64,000 nucleotides of DNA, taken from assembly GCA_034509755.1 (NCBI GenBank), contig CM067550.1, forward strand, positions 10,037,001 to 10,101,000, given 5' to 3'. Of this stretch, positions 48,299-60,850 are shown piece by piece. Numbering within the stretch: position 1 is the first letter of the stretch; every line of letters begins with the position of its first letter. The position numbers and the translations under genes are program-made. The stretch comes from Anisodus tanguticus (Eukaryota; Streptophyta; Magnoliopsida; Solanales; Solanaceae). The notes beneath the pieces are model-generated. The model was given only the letters and a program-made list of their open reading frames with translations. It did no database searches and was not told the origin of the DNA.

Positions 48299-48839
48299 CA
48301 TGATCTGACTTTGCCCCAAATTTGGGAGGCGGACCAGCACCCGGTGTCTTACCTGACCGAACGAACTAACCTGTAAAACTCATAAACCTGACGTATATAG
48401 AATCACAATACACAAAAGAAACCTGCTAATTTGAGAATCATGACAAGATCGGGTAATGCCTCTCGTGCTTCTTCAGCTATCTCGAATCATATGCAATAAC
48501 TTTACCATGCTGCATTAGAACACAGTCTAAGCCAATACTTGAAGTGTCACATTAAATAGCATAACCCTCTGTACCCTCTTAAGTTAATTAGTAGTTATTA
48601 GTTCAAATTTAGCTGAATTAAGGAGATAACGGCGAAGCATAACATATGTGCTACCCTCAATCTCCTCCATCCACCAAAAGGGTCTCTGTTTCACTTTTTG
48701 TGTTTTAAATTACAACTATAACTTTAGAGAATGAGACAATGTAGAGAGAGAATTAATATAGTGTTTTTATGGTTAGAAAATAAATTTGATGAGTTTACTG
48801 TTGAGTGACCTTTTGCGTAATTAATTAACCACGAAACAA
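48299..48839. other. Spacer downstream of the HAK pseudogene
   Basis: No gene or clear repeat. It precedes the left copy of the NF-YB duplication. Confidence 0.5.
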
Positions 48840-49318
48840 AATCCAACTAAAATTATTGTAAAACCATGTAGCAGCCTGAATTCATCAAGTTTAAATGAAG
48901 AAAAAATGGCAAGGGAATTAAGAAATTTGTGCTTACCTCCAAGAGTTGGGCAGAGCCTGAAGTAATAAGTTACTACTCTATTAGCTTCATCCTCATTATC
49001 AGGAATTCAGGATACAAAAGAAAAGAAATGTCAAAAGTAGCCTGAATAAAACAACTTGACAATCTAGCCAAATGTGAAACCAGCATCCATGAATAAGAAG
49101 GTTAATTGTTCAAAATCATATTTCACAGACCTTACAAATATTTAGAAGATACAATGATCACTAATACAGATCAAGTATTTTTTAAATAAATACTAGCAGT
49201 CTTACTAGTAAGAAAAGCACATTTTTTTCTTAAAATTAAAACTAGAGCCAAAAGAATTTGAAAATCAAAGCTTATGTGTCAAGTACCAACCTAGATTTTT
49301 TTTTTTTTTTGACATATC

Positions 49319-49780
49319 TTAAGGACCATAAAATCTTCCAGGGAGAAAAACAATGGTTTTTCTTTTTGTGTTTTATCTCTCCCTTTCTTCAGTATTGTTG
49401 CCAACAGCCTTATTTTGGTTATTTTTTTCTCCTTCTAACTCTCTATAATTTATGCAAATACCTCTTCAAAGTCTCAGCATATATAATTATCAAATCCTAA
49501 ACTTCCCAAAGCCCAGCAAATATCATCTCCACTCAATGTCTTGCGCTTCTCCTTGTGACACTAATCCGATGCTTCACCAGTAACAAAGCTAATGAACTCA
49601 GATGCACATTCTTGCATTGTCTCTTTGGCCTCTTTCGAAATCTTGGTGTTTTGAGGGAATATGCTTCATAATTCTCCCCACATTAGCTATTGGCAACAAC
49701 CTATCTTGCTCCTTAATCCCTCCTCCTCCACTTGAGTTAGGGCCCTCTCTATCTAATATGTTGATGTTATTATCAACCAT
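49319..49780 (-). pseudogene. NF-YB transcription factor pseudogene
   Basis: Reads from MVDNNINILDREG at 49780 through the conserved IKEQDRLLPIANVGRIMKH. A 2 bp deletion near 49660 shifts the frame; the continuing frame reads TKISKEAKETMQEC and FISFVTGEASD, followed by a TAG where the intact copy has AAG. Later parts (CHKEKRKTL, GDDICWALGSLGFDD) are still readable, then the C-terminal extension is shortened. It is the dead sister of the gene at 59975-60478. A Copia element lies about 100 bp upstream of its start. Confidence 0.9.
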
Positions 49781-49878
49781 TTTGGGAAACCAAAAAACTC
49801 GATCCACTCAATCACAGACACGTTAACTTTTCATTCTACGAATTATTTGCCTCTTTATAAATGTTAGTTAGTCTGTTT

Positions 49879-50543
49879 TGTTGAGAATCGGCCATTAAAT
49901 TTTATTTATATGTAAATGATCAACATAAATAAATATTGGACACTTTAATTATCGCATCCGTCCAAAAATAATATCTGCCTTCTGGAATAATATTCTCGGT
50001 GTATATTAACAGTAAAAGCGGAACACTAATAAACAATTAATCAACGAGGATGAAAAGATCAATAATGACACCGAGATTTTTACGTGGAAACCCTTCTGAA
50101 ATAAGGGAAAAACCACGGGCCGAGAGGAGCAACTGATATCACTATAGTAAGGAATTTTACACTTTATAGGTCTGAATACAATACTTCAAAGACTAGTACA
50201 CACTCAAAAGAAATAACCATCTTTTAAGATTTTTCCACTTCACTACAATATCGCTCACTCTCAATTTTTTTTCTCACAGACTAGAATATTTCTTTATCTG
50301 TGAGACTCACTCTTCACTCGTTGCTTTGTTTTGGTGTATCAAATGAGAAGCCTGAAGGCTTCTACTTATAACAAAGTTTCTGCCAACTTCAACCAATCAG
50401 AACCCATTGCAATTGCAATGGCAATTTGCAATATTCTGAACCTAGCCTACAATTATTGATGTTTGCCACTCAAAACAAGTTATCATGACAACCATTTATT
50501 CTTCTTTTTTGTTTTATTTAATTAATGGGTATGGATCCTATCA
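49879..50543 (-). repeat. 3' LTR of Copia 3 (left in the window)
   Basis: Plus-strand reading starts TGTTGAGAATCGGCC and ends GGATCCTATCA. The purine tract (minus-strand ctggagggggagat) abuts it at 50544-50557. Confidence 0.92.
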
Positions 50544-50699
50544 ATCTCCCCCTCCAGACCCATTCAACTGAAGGAGGTATCTCCATCTCTTCAGATAGAG
50601 CTCATCCCAACGAACTTCACACAAAGCTCAAGATTTTCACTGGAAACCACCTTGGTCATCATATCATCAACATTCTTATTCGTATGAATCTTTTTCAGC

Positions 50700-53600
50700 T
50701 CCATTAGTTTTTCTTCTATCACATTGCGTAGCTAGTGATATCTCACGTCGAGCTGTTTCGTCCTGAAATGATAAGTGGAATTCTTGCTCAAGTCAATAGC
50801 ACTTTGACTATCACAAAATACCACCAATTGATACTGTTTCAAATCGAGTTCCCGTATGAACCTCTTTATCCGGAGCATATCCTTCCATGCTTCCGTAGCT
50901 GCGATATACTCTGCTTCTGTCTTAGACAAAACAACACACTTCTGCAGTTTGGATTACCAAGAAATAGTTCCCCTTGCAAAAGAAAATAGATATCCCGATG
51001 TAGATTTTATGCCATCAAGATCTCATGCCATATCTGCATCCACATAACTTTTCAGAATCGATTCTGATCCCCCGAAACACAAGCCAAGTTTGGAGCTTTC
51101 TAGTAAGTATATGAAGATCCACTTTACAGCTTTCCAGTGGTTCATTCCACGGTTTGAAAGAAATCTGCTAACCACTCCAACATCGTGCGCGATGTGACCG
51201 AGTACACACCATCGCATACATCAAACTCCTGACTGCAGAGGAGTATGGAATAGCCTCCATAGCTATATTGTCCTTATATGTTGTTGGACATATCCTTTTA
51301 CTCAACTTGAAATGATTCGCCAGAGGAGTACTGACTGGTTTTACATGCTCTATGTTGAAACGCGTTAGCACCCTTTTAATGTACTTTTCTTGAGACAATC
51401 ATAACTTATTTATTTTTCTGTCATGAGAAATCTACATGCCGAGAATCTATTAATCTGCACCTAACTCATTCATGTCAAAGAACTTAGCCAACTCCTTCTT
51501 AAAGTCACTAATGAGCTTAGCATCTTGTCCAACAATCAACATATCGTCCACATAGAATGATAAAATAATGAAGTTATCGTTAGAAAATTTCCTAACGTAG
51601 ACACAATGATCTGCTTCTATTCTGCCATAGCCATGATCCACCATAAATGAATCAAACTTCTTGTACCATTGGAGAAATGTTGTCTTCACGTCCATTTTTT
51701 CAAGTTCTAGGTCTAAGAGGGTTGTTGGACACCAGTATGACTCGAATAGAGCTAATATTCACCACATGAGAAAAAATCTCATCATAGTCGATTCTTTCTT
51801 CTGTGCAAAGCCTTTTACGACCAATCGAGCTTTGTGTTTCACTACTTTGTCCCCGCTCTTCTTCATCTTGAACACCCACTTATTCTGCAATGCTTTCTTC
51901 CCTTGAAATATTCTCCAGTTGATAGGTGTTGTTCTTCTGTAATGAGCTCATCTCTTCCTCCATCACTTTCATCCAATTGTCTTTCTTGGTGTGAGACAAT
52001 ACTTCCTAAAAGCTTTATGGCTCCCCCTCAATAGTAATCAAGATATACTCTGAACTAGAATATCTGGTTGATGTCTGGCACTCCCTAGTAGACCTTCTAG
52101 TCTCGGGCTCCATTATATCCGGAGGGGTCGGTTGCTCCCCCTGCTCAACACTTTCTACGTCTTCTTCTTCATTAATCGTTGATGGTTCTTTTTCTTCATT
52201 AATTGTTGCTAGTTCTTCTTCTTCACATTCTTCTTGCACATCCCCATCATCTGTATTATCATTTGATGGGGGGTAGATATTGGTGTAAGATCGACTACAC
52301 CTTCAATCTCGCGGTCTTGACTTCTGCTCTCGGAGAGAATTTCATTTTCACGAAAGATGACATCTCTACTTCTAATCATCTTTCTGTTGACTAGATCCCA
52401 TAGCCTGTAATCGAATTCTTCATCACCATTCCCGATAAGGATATATGGAATCACCTTGTTGTCTAGTTTTGACCTTTGTTCCTTCGGTATATGTGTAAAT
52501 GCTTTGCAATCGAAAACTCTGATATGCGAGTATACACGTCTCTACCAGTCTACACCTTTTCTGGTATGTCAAATCCCAAGAGAGCGGATGGTGATCAATT
52601 ATGAGGTAACATGCAGTACGAATAGCTTCACCCCAAAATGGCTTAGATATCGTTGCCATTCTGAGCATACATATGACGCATTCCACAATAGTACGGTTCA
52701 TCCGTTCAACTATACCATGGTGTTGTGGTGTTCCAGGTACCATCTTTTCATGTTGAATCCCATGTTTTGCACAATAGGATTTAAAGAGATGGAATGTATA
52801 TTCTTCGCCATTGTTGGTGCGGAGACACTTCAACTTCTTCCCATTTCTCTTTTCACCATAGCATAAAATTACTGAAAATGTTCGAAAACCTGATCCTTGG
52901 TGTTCAACCCATAACTTTCGTGAAGCATCGTAGATAAAAGTAATAAAATATTTGCTACCCCCAGAGACTCCACCTCGAGAAGACCACAAACATCCAAATA
53001 AACTAGATCTAATTTATTCTCCTTTCTCATACTTTTCTTTAAAAAAGTTAACTTTATTTTACTTTCCAAACAAGTAGTGATCACAAGATTTAGTGGATTA
53101 CCTTTAGCTGAAGGGATACGAGATTTCCTTGCCAACTATTGCAATCATTTCTCACTAATATGAGTCAACATCCGATGCCACAAGTTTGGTGAAGTATCAT
53201 CTTCAATAGCAATCGTTGAACCATCGGAGACCTTTGCGCATGTCTTGTATAAAGTGCAACACACAATTACTCGAACAACAACCAATGAACCCTTGCTCAA
53301 CTTCCATTTTCTATTTTTGAAAAATTGACTATAACCCTCTTTATCCAAGGCATGCATGGATATCAAATTTAATCATAAATCAGGAACATGTCGTACCTCC
53401 TTCAATGTTAGTGCACATCCAAGATATATTTTTAGGCACACATCTCCAATTCTAACAATCACCGCTCAAGTGGAATTGCCCATCTTTATGCTGCCAAAGT
53501 CACCAACCTTGTAGGTCGTCAAAGTTCCTTATGAGGAACACATTGATAGGAGGCTGGTGAATCTATCACCCATTCAGCATTCGAGTCACCAACATGGTTG

Positions 53601-54425
53601 CATTAACTCATTGTTAGTGCCACGTCTTCAACCATCGTGACCGCAACCTTAGTATTTTGATCCGCAGTGTTTGGTTATTCCATTCTTGCTTCAAGAGCTT
53701 ACATAACCTTTTTATGTGGACATGCTTGCCACGATGGTAGTACTTCCTTCCGTCTATTGATTTTGATCACCCTCTTGATTTTTCACGATCACTTGATCCT
53801 TGAGTTCTGCTCCGGCCTCAGTTTTAAGGTGAAAAATACTTATCCATCGTGATGACCAAGCTCTTTTCTTCTCGTCTCTTCATTTTGAATGCTATCCATC
53901 ACGATTGCTAAGGATAACGTTCCTTCTAGGGCAGAATTGCTCAGAGATATTACAAGAGTCTCCCAGCTATCAGGTAATGAGCATAATAACATTAGCGCAT
54001 GCACCTCGTCATCGAGATTTATCTGCATTGTTGCGAGCCTATTACGATGTCTTGCACCTCGCAAAAATGTTTGGAAATGGGACACCCTTCTTTGTACTTC
54101 AAATTCACTAGCTTTCCAAATAAGAAAGCTTTGTTCTGTTCCAACTTCCCCTTGTAGAGATTTTCCAGTTTAGTTTAAAGTTTGTAGGCACCGGTCTCTT
54201 TGACTATGTTGTTGAAAATAGTATCGTCCACCAATTGCCGAATCGTGATAAGATCTTTCCGATTCACTTTCGGTCACTCCTTGTCTTCTTTTCTATCTTT
54301 GTTAAACGGGCAAACTCCTTTGGCCTCGATCGGCTCGAATAGATCCTTTCACACAAGCAAGTCTTCTATCTTTAGTCTCCAAAGCGTATAGTTCATTGCC
54401 GTGAGTTTTATCATGGTGCCGGTAA
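50700..54425 (-). pseudogene. gag-pol remnant of Copia 3
   Basis: From right to left: gag from near 54420 (MIKLTAMNYTLWRLKIEDLL) to 53840 (LDDEVHALMLLCSLPDSWE), with frame breaks. Gag-pre-integrase at 53160 (LWHRMLTHISEK). Integrase at 53100-52430 with ECLRTNNGEEY-type core, PQHHGIVERMNRTIVE and FWGEAIRTACYLI. Reverse transcriptase at 52300-51450, with the catalytic YVDDMLIVG near 51550 but part of the N-terminal palm lost. The post-RT region at 51398-51170 (MSQEKYIKRVLTRFNIEH) and RNase H at 51050-50732. Several stops and frameshifts are present, though long open pieces remain, so decay is moderate. Confidence 0.88.
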
Positions 54426-54480
54426 ATTTAAAGGTGTCCTCCATTCACTAAAGATAAAATTTAATACTGAACTTAACCAA

Positions 54481-54492
54481 GCTCTGATACCA
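54481..54492 (-). other. Primer binding site of Copia 3
   Basis: The minus strand reads TGGTATCAGAGC two bases inside the 5' LTR, the canonical plant initiator-methionine tRNA site. Confidence 0.92.
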
Positions 54493-54494
54493 CT

Positions 54495-55139
54495 TGTTGA
54501 GAATCGGTCAGTAAATTTACTTATATGTAAATGATCAGGGAAAATAAATATTGGACACTTTAATTATCGCACCGCCCAAAAATAATACCCGTCTTCTGGA
54601 ATAATATTCTAGGTGTATATTAGTAATAAAAGAAGAACAATAATAAACAGTTAATCAACAAGAATGAAAAGAGCAATAATGACACCAAGATTTTTACGTA
54701 AAAACTCTTATGAAGTAAGGAAAAAACCATGGGCCGAGAGGAGAAACTAATATCACTATAGTAAGGAATTTTACACTTTGTACTTCAAAGACTACTACAC
54801 ACTCAAAAGAAATAACCCTCTTTTAAGATTTTTTCACTTCACTACAATATCGCTCACACTCTCAAATTTTTTCTCACTAACTAGAATATTTCTCTATCTA
54901 TGAAACTCACTCTTCACTCGTTGCTTTGTTTTGGTGTATCAAATGAGAAGCCTGGAGGCTTCTATTTATAGCAAAGTTTCTGTCAACTTCAACCGATCAG
55001 AGCCTTTTGCAATTGCAATTTGCAATATTCTGAACCTAGTCCACAATTATTGATGTTTCCCACTCAAAACAAGTTATCATGACAACCATTTATTATTTCT
55101 TTTTTCCTTTTATTTAATTAATGGGTATGGACTCCATCA
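54495..55139 (-). repeat. 5' LTR of Copia 3 (right in the window)
   Basis: Plus-strand reading starts TGTTGAGAATCGGTC and ends GGACTCCATCA; it aligns to the left LTR throughout, with a short deletion near gaatacaatacttc. Confidence 0.92.
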
Positions 55140-55202
55140 TGTTTTACGCTAACTTATAATCAAATGTTTAGGATATAGTGTGATATCACTAAAAAATTCT
55201 AC

Positions 55203-55224
55203 GATATATATATATATATATATA
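55203..55224. repeat. (AT)n microsatellite
   Basis: About ten AT units within the duplicated 5' flank. The right duplication copy has only gatatataaaag at this place. Confidence 0.85.
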
Positions 55225-55826
55225 TTTGTCTTCCAATTAATACTAGATAGTTACTTATTTATTTATTTTGTTATAGGAGTACTTATATATTTAAAAGAAT
55301 GCTTAAAGAGGGTTCTGTTTCAAGAAATTATTTTGGTAGCCTTTATTAAAAGCATCTGCTTTAGTGAATTATGGATCAAATGGTCCCCTCCCCTCTCCCT
55401 TCCTACTTGTTAATGTTTAATCCTTCCTACAAGCTTATGTCTTAAAACAATGCTTGAAATATTGAAATTTGTGGACTAACTATATATAATGCACCTATGT
55501 TTGTACCATAAAGCTCACTAACAGACAACACCTAGAAAGATCCGTTGGAACATATACACGAGTCCTGCTGTTGGATGACCTATAGCTACTACTTAATAGG
55601 TCCCTAGTAGGAGATATAATGTTTATCCAGTCATTTGCAAACATTATTTAATTTAACGTTGTCAATGAATGAAGTGCGAAAATTGTCAATATTGTCCATT
55701 CCATGAACCTGGGGACACTTCATACGAGGATATTGATATGTGCTTTGCTTAGTTCCCCCAATCCCCGCATGTCACAGTAATATGAATACTACTCTCTGGT
55801 CCATGTTTATTTGTTCATGTTTGATT

Positions 55827-56093
55827 CACTACTACAAGAAAGTATATTATTAACAATAAAATTTTATTAATAATAAATATATTATTACTAAAAACATAAA
55901 TGACAACAAAATTTAATATATTATTGCTAAAAAAAGTAAATGACAACAACTTATTTCACAAGTTGTTGCGAAAACTTTTCGCATCGGGGTTATTGCAATG
56001 GCACGCAACAATTTTTGTTGTTATTACTTTTGGCAACAACATCCAACATATGACAACAAAAAATATTAGTTGGCAAATGTCTTTCTTATAGTG
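55827..56093. mobile_element. CACTA-type miniature element
   Basis: The left end CACTACTACAAGAAAG and right end CTTTCTTATAGTG are inverse copies, with the CACTA terminus of En/Spm transposons. The flanking 3-mers are att and act. Inside, acaacaa/ttgttg words recur in both orientations. It is 267 bp, noncoding and non-autonomous. Confidence 0.85.
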
Positions 56094-56729
56094 ACTTGAC
56101 ACCCTTAAAATTACGTAATAAATAAAATAATAACTTTATTATATCACTCCAAATTATCATAAGTCATCTAATGTTGAGAAATGAATTAAAAATAGTTAAA
56201 GAATTAATAATAAGGATAAAATAAATATAAAATGGTTGATTATATTTTGTTTTAATTTTCTAATCTGGATAAGTAAAAGTGGACGGGGAGAGAAGTAAAT
56301 ATTATTAGCCTATTAGGTAGCTTCCAAGTTGCTTAATTGTTGAAATAAACGACTAATTTTAATTATATATTTGTATCTTCTTTTGTCCCTTTCAGGATAA
56401 TAAGCTGGTATCTGCATATATAATTAGCCATCGTCCCAATTCCTTGTCTCCTGTTATGAATCTAGCCCAGAATGCAATTACCAACCATCCTTGCTTGTAG
56501 GAAAGAGAGACCGTTGAGTATGTAACTTATATCCATCGATGATTTTGCACTATCAGGTCACTTTTACCTATTGGAGCGCATAACTTCATTTACTTTCTAG
56601 ATCCAAAATCAGATATTATTTTTATGAAGTTTTATCTGTAGGTATTTTTGGTTAACTTGATAGTGTAAAAAATTATTTATACTATTGGTGTATATAAATT
56701 AATCTCGTGCACAAAAAGTGCTAGAATTA
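56094..56729. other. Gene-free stretch between two MITEs
   Basis: The end at 56265-56295 (ggataagtaaaagtggacgg) looks like one terminus of a Stowaway-type element with no clear partner. No gene is seen. Confidence 0.45.
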
Positions 56730-56966
56730 CTCCCTCCGTCTCAATAGATGTGGCAATGTTCAATTGGACAAAAATTCAAGAAACAACGGAAGATTAATTA
56801 AAATTATGGTCTTAAACAAATCAAAAGTTATTTGCATCACTAAAAATATTTTATTAAGGATACATTGAGAAGTTTAAATTAAATTATTTCTAAGAGAATA
56901 TAACATTCTTTGTAAGACAGTCTAAAAAAAACATATGAAGTAACATATAGATTGGGAGAGAGGCAG
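56730..56966. mobile_element. Stowaway-type MITE, worn
   Basis: The left end ctccctccgtctcaatagat and right end tatagattgggagagaggca are imperfect inverse copies. About 237 bp, noncoding. Confidence 0.7.
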
Positions 56967-59239
56967 TAAGAAACTTTGATTGGTTTCCAAGAACAAATAT
57001 ATATAGCATTTTTAGAACACTGAATTTCGTGGCCCAGGCTTCTAGCTAGGTTCTTGAAATCACATCTGATATACAGTTTCATCTTCTTTTCATGCTTTTA
57101 TTTTGTTCCTTCCAACACAATGGGCAGTACCTCAAGGGATTAATTTTATCTTTTCAAAACTATGTCCGCTATTTGCTCTTTCACGAATCATTTCTCTAGC
57201 TAGATAATGAGTAAAAGGGCTTATGCTTTCGCCATGATCCTCCGTACCTTTTCTTATGACAAGGAATCCGCAGCTACTATCCTTTGGGTGCGAAACCTCG
57301 CTCCTATGTATCTTTTTTACTCTTTGTTTTGGTTTTGTTTACTTACCTTGAGGTTTGACCCTTTTCTGAATCAAGTATAAACATGGAATGCTTTTATAGA
57401 CTGTCCTTTTTTTCTCTCCTCCTTATGTACCTAATTTAAGAAATTGTAAACAGATCTATCCAAGCCTAAATCGAGGTCTATAAGTGATGGATTTGGCTCC
57501 CAAGTCTGGGTGATTTGCACAAAAGAGTCTTTCAATAATACCTTTAGATTTTGACCTCGAAAAAAAATTGTGTCAAAATAACCTTTTTGTCAGGAGCAAA
57601 TTTTTTGCTGTTCGACAAGATTTTTTTAATTTAATTTAGGCAAAATTGCCTTTATAACAAGTTATGATGATCGTTAGGATTTTTGGCCAAATTCTAACGA
57701 ATCGGCGTGAGCTTTCAGCATTTGTCACTGAAAATTCTGGTGATCCATTGTTGTATAATAGGGTAATAGAATTAATAATAAGTTAGACACACCGAAAAAT
57801 GATGTTATCTTTAAAGGTATTAATTCCTCCCTCTCAGGTGTAAAAAGTTCAATGAGGAATTAACCTTCCAGGATACAAAATCTATATTCTCAGAAATTCG
57901 AAAGTTACACTCTAACGAATTTCCAGAAGCAAACATTGCATATATAAAATATATAGACTTTAAAGAAAAAATAAATCTCAAAGAAAGGGGAATTCTAGAA
58001 GCAGAAATTGTGTTATGTTTTCTGTAATGTATTATGTGTTTATTCGTTTCTGTAAGAGAACGTTTTGAACTATTGAAGTTACTATTGATTTTTCTCCATA
58101 ATGAATGGAAGACCAAGAGCTTGACCAACATGTCAAACCCATTAACTTTATAGCTACAAGAAAGTTCAAACTTCATCTCAAACACCAATGTGAGACAAAT
58201 GACTCTTTACATAAAAAACATCAACGTGGGATAAATGACAATATGGGAGAAGTGACTCAATTATGATGAAAATACTCATATCCAATGTGGGATATATAAC
58301 ACCATCGTAACTTGTGTAAAAATTCATCAACATGTTTTTTTCCAGAATTAATCCAAACCAACTCTAAAGACTAAATGACTCCAAGTTTGATACCCATCCT
58401 TCAAATATCAATCTCAAACCTTCAAAAACTTTATCTTTTTCAATAATCAAGCTCAATAAAATTCAATATTAAGATTTTTCAAATTTCTTCATCCAAAACA
58501 ATAGAAAACAACCACAAAAAAACAATAGGTATTCAATTTCTAAAGCACGTATGAAGATGATAAAAAAAGGAGGAGGAGAAGGAGGAATTCTGGCGAAACT
58601 CTAAAATTGATACAGTTTTATTAACAGGGACAAAAATTAAACGAACATCCTCCGAGAAGAAACAAGTGTAAATTGCACAAGATCTAGGAACTTCAGGAGA
58701 GAGTTAACAATCACCAGGCTGGCCCATACTTACTTGATTTTAAGGTGAAAGAACTAAAAGTATTTCAGTAAATAGAGTTTTGTGGAGAAATTAATATTGA
58801 CACACAATTAATTAGTATGGTTTAAACACAATTAATTAGAATATGGATTAAACTTTTCAATGAGATAATCACGTACACGTCATGATATAATAGTAGACAC
58901 ATATCATGGTTTCATATCACAATGCTATACATTATAAAAAAGATTAGGCAGATAAAAATAAATAAGCAGTAAGAATTTTGGAACTAATCATGCTTTTATG
59001 CTTATCATTGTAGAATTAGTTCCCCGAAAAGATTAATATCAGGCATCCAATCAATTAATCTCACAAACTGAAAACTTAAGAATAAATGAAATAGTAAAAA
59101 GATTATAAATCATGATTTACGAACAATTTATTCAACATTTACTTTAATTTGGGGAGGATGATAATTCACATCTAAGTTAGATTTAGATCATAGGAGTCAT
59201 AAAGCAAAATCCGATACTAAAAATTAAAATATCCAATTT
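56967..59239. other. Gene-free stretch, possible unclassified repeat
   Basis: No supported gene. A 122-codon minus-strand frame at 57820-58188 has no recognisable domain. Words such as aatgtgggat/tgggataaatgac recur at 58185-58300 (three loose copies), suggesting a worn repeat. Confidence 0.5.
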
Positions 59240-59974
59240 AAATCATGTAGCGTCAATTGAAGTTGAATGTAAAAACGAGTCTCAATAGAATGATAGTCGT
59301 ATCAAATGAAGATGACATGGCAAGTGAAGGAATTTGTGCTTACCTCCATGAGAGTACTCTTAGACCGAGCTTGAAGTAAGTTAATTTGTACAATTGGCTG
59401 AAAAAGATCCTCAAGAAAAAGTACTCCGTTTGTAAAATTTTGGTAATCATTCATATGACGTGTATTTGGAAACAAGGACATATACCATCAGCTCCTTCTG
59501 TAAATTTTTGGTAATCAATACAATACAAATATCCAATCGGGGGTTGAATTTTTTCTTTTGAAAAAGGTACTCCTGAATCAATTCCATGACCAACTAGCCA
59601 AATGTGAAACCAACGTAACATATATGAATCAAAAAGTTAATTGTTCAAGACAATGTTCCACAGACCATACAAATTTAGAAGATACAATAATCACCAATAA
59701 TCATCATGCACTTTAGGCCCTTCTAAAAGCCATGAGGCGGGGTCACACGAATAGCGAAAGACTGAGCTTGCTGAACGGCTTCAATATCGGTAAGCATTCC
59801 CCCACGGGGCTCAGTTTGGGCTTTAAGTAACACAGTACAATATCTCACATACTAGAATATTAATCCTTATTACTAACAAAGTAATAATTACTTTTTCTTA
59901 AGAGTAAAAAGAAGTTGAAGAATCCAAGCTTAACCAAGTAACAAGCTAGAAACGTTATTGTCTTTTGACAAATC

Positions 59975-60478
59975 TTAAGGACCATCAAAACTTCCCAGGA
60001 AATTTCTGAACGAAGTAGGTAATTTCCTTTGTGATTCACCTCTATAATTTGGGAGTTCATCTTTCGCCCTTACTTCAATATTGTTTCCAACAGCAGCCTT
60101 ATTTTGGTTACCTTTATCTCCTTCTAATTCTCTATACCTATGCAAATACCTCTTCAAAGGCTGACCATAATCATCAAATCCTAGACTTCCCAAAGCCCAG
60201 CAAATATCATCTCCATTCAATGTCTTGCGCTTCTCCTTGTGACACTTATACGATGCTTCTCCTGTAACAAAGCTAATGAACTCAGATACACATTCTTGCA
60301 TTGTTTCTTTCGCCACTTTCGAAATCTTGGCGTTTTGAGGAAGAATATGCTTCATAATCCTCCCAACATTAGCTATTGGCAACAACCTATCTTGCTCCTT
60401 AATCCCTCCTTCTTCACTTGAGTTAGTACCCTCTCTATCTAAGTTAATTGACCCTAATATGTTGATGCTATCAACCAT
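59975..60478 (-). CDS. NF-YB subunit of the CCAAT-binding factor (NF-YB5-like)
   Basis: NF-YB pairs with NF-YC through a histone fold and joins NF-YA to bind CCAAT promoters in the nucleus. One exon, 167 residues from the ATG at 60478 (MVDSINILGS); the frame also opens at 60520, but the sister copy supports the inner ATG. The histone fold spans about residues 24-115: IKEQDRLLPIANVGRIMKH, NAKISKVAKETMQEC, FISFVTGEASYKCHKEKRKT and NGDDICWALGSLGFDDY, then LKRYLHRYRELEG. The tail (to SFRNFLGSFDGP) is longer than the fold needs. The GRIMK...GDDICWA pattern is that of the NF-YB4/5 branch rather than LEC1. Two residues look unusual for the family: V in SKVAKE (usually an acidic residue) and Y in EASYKC (usually D). 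The pseudogene copy keeps E and D. Confidence 0.9.
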   Translation of the reverse strand: MVDSINILGSINLDREGTNSSEEGGIKEQDRLLPIANVGRIMKHILPQNAKISKVAKETMQECVSEFISFVTGEASYKCHKEKRKTLNGDDICWALGSLGFDDYGQPLKRYLHRYRELEGDKGNQNKAAVGNNIEVRAKDELPNYRGESQRKLPTSFRNFLGSFDGP

Positions 60479-60850
60479 TTTGGAAACCTCGAAACTCGAT
60501 CCTCTCCAACACATACACATTTGCTTTTCATTCTGTGTATTATTTGCCTCTTTGTTATAAGCACAAGTTCGTCTGTATTACGCTAACTTGTAATTAAAAA
60601 TTATAATATAGCGTGATTTCGCTAAAGATTCTATGATATATAAAAGTATCTAGTATTAGTGCGGAGATAGAATGACAGGCAAATTTGTATAGGTGGTACA
60701 AAGTTAGGTCATATTATGTTGTAGTAGTAGTATTTATTAGCCTTTATTAAAAGCACTTCACCCTAATCAAATGGTCCCCTCCCCTCTCCCTTCCTCTTAG
60801 CTTGTTATGTTTAAGCTTATCGACTAGTTGAAAGTTGAAACCCTAGATTG

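Larger units (their letters stand above)
49879..55139 (-). mobile_element. Copia LTR retrotransposon 3 (Tnt1/Tork-like), antisense
   Basis: LTRs of 665 and 645 bp bound a minus-strand gag-pol. The target duplication tgttt is perfect (49874-49878 and 55140-55144). Primer site and purine tract are both in place. It is inserted in the 5' flank of the NF-YB pseudogene, splitting the left duplication copy. The right duplication copy lacks it, so it arrived after the duplication or was never in that copy. The tail of RNase H (EAEYIAATEAWKDM, FCDSQSAIDLSKNS) resembles Tnt1-type elements. Confidence 0.94.
48840..55760 (-). repeat. Left copy of a tandem segmental duplication (NF-YB region)
   Basis: Blocks match 59240-61440 in the same order and orientation: gaccttacaaatatttagaa near 49130 with gaccatacaaatttagaaga near 59665; the NF-YB body; tacgctaacttataatcaaa at 55147 with tacgctaacttgtaattaaa at 60578; caaatggtcccctcccctct at 55377 with its copy at 60768; and taacgttgtcaatgaatgaa near 55655 with taacgttgtcaaatgaag near 61337. 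The left copy is split by the Copia element at 49879-55139. Edges are approximate. Confidence 0.82.

Noticed and set aside
55180..55413. 77-codon open frame beside the AT microsatellite
   Set aside because: Low-complexity and not conserved in the duplicate copy at 60600-60800.
57820..58188. 122-codon minus-strand open frame
   Set aside because: No recognisable domain, no splice or promoter context, and it lies in what looks like worn repeat sequence.
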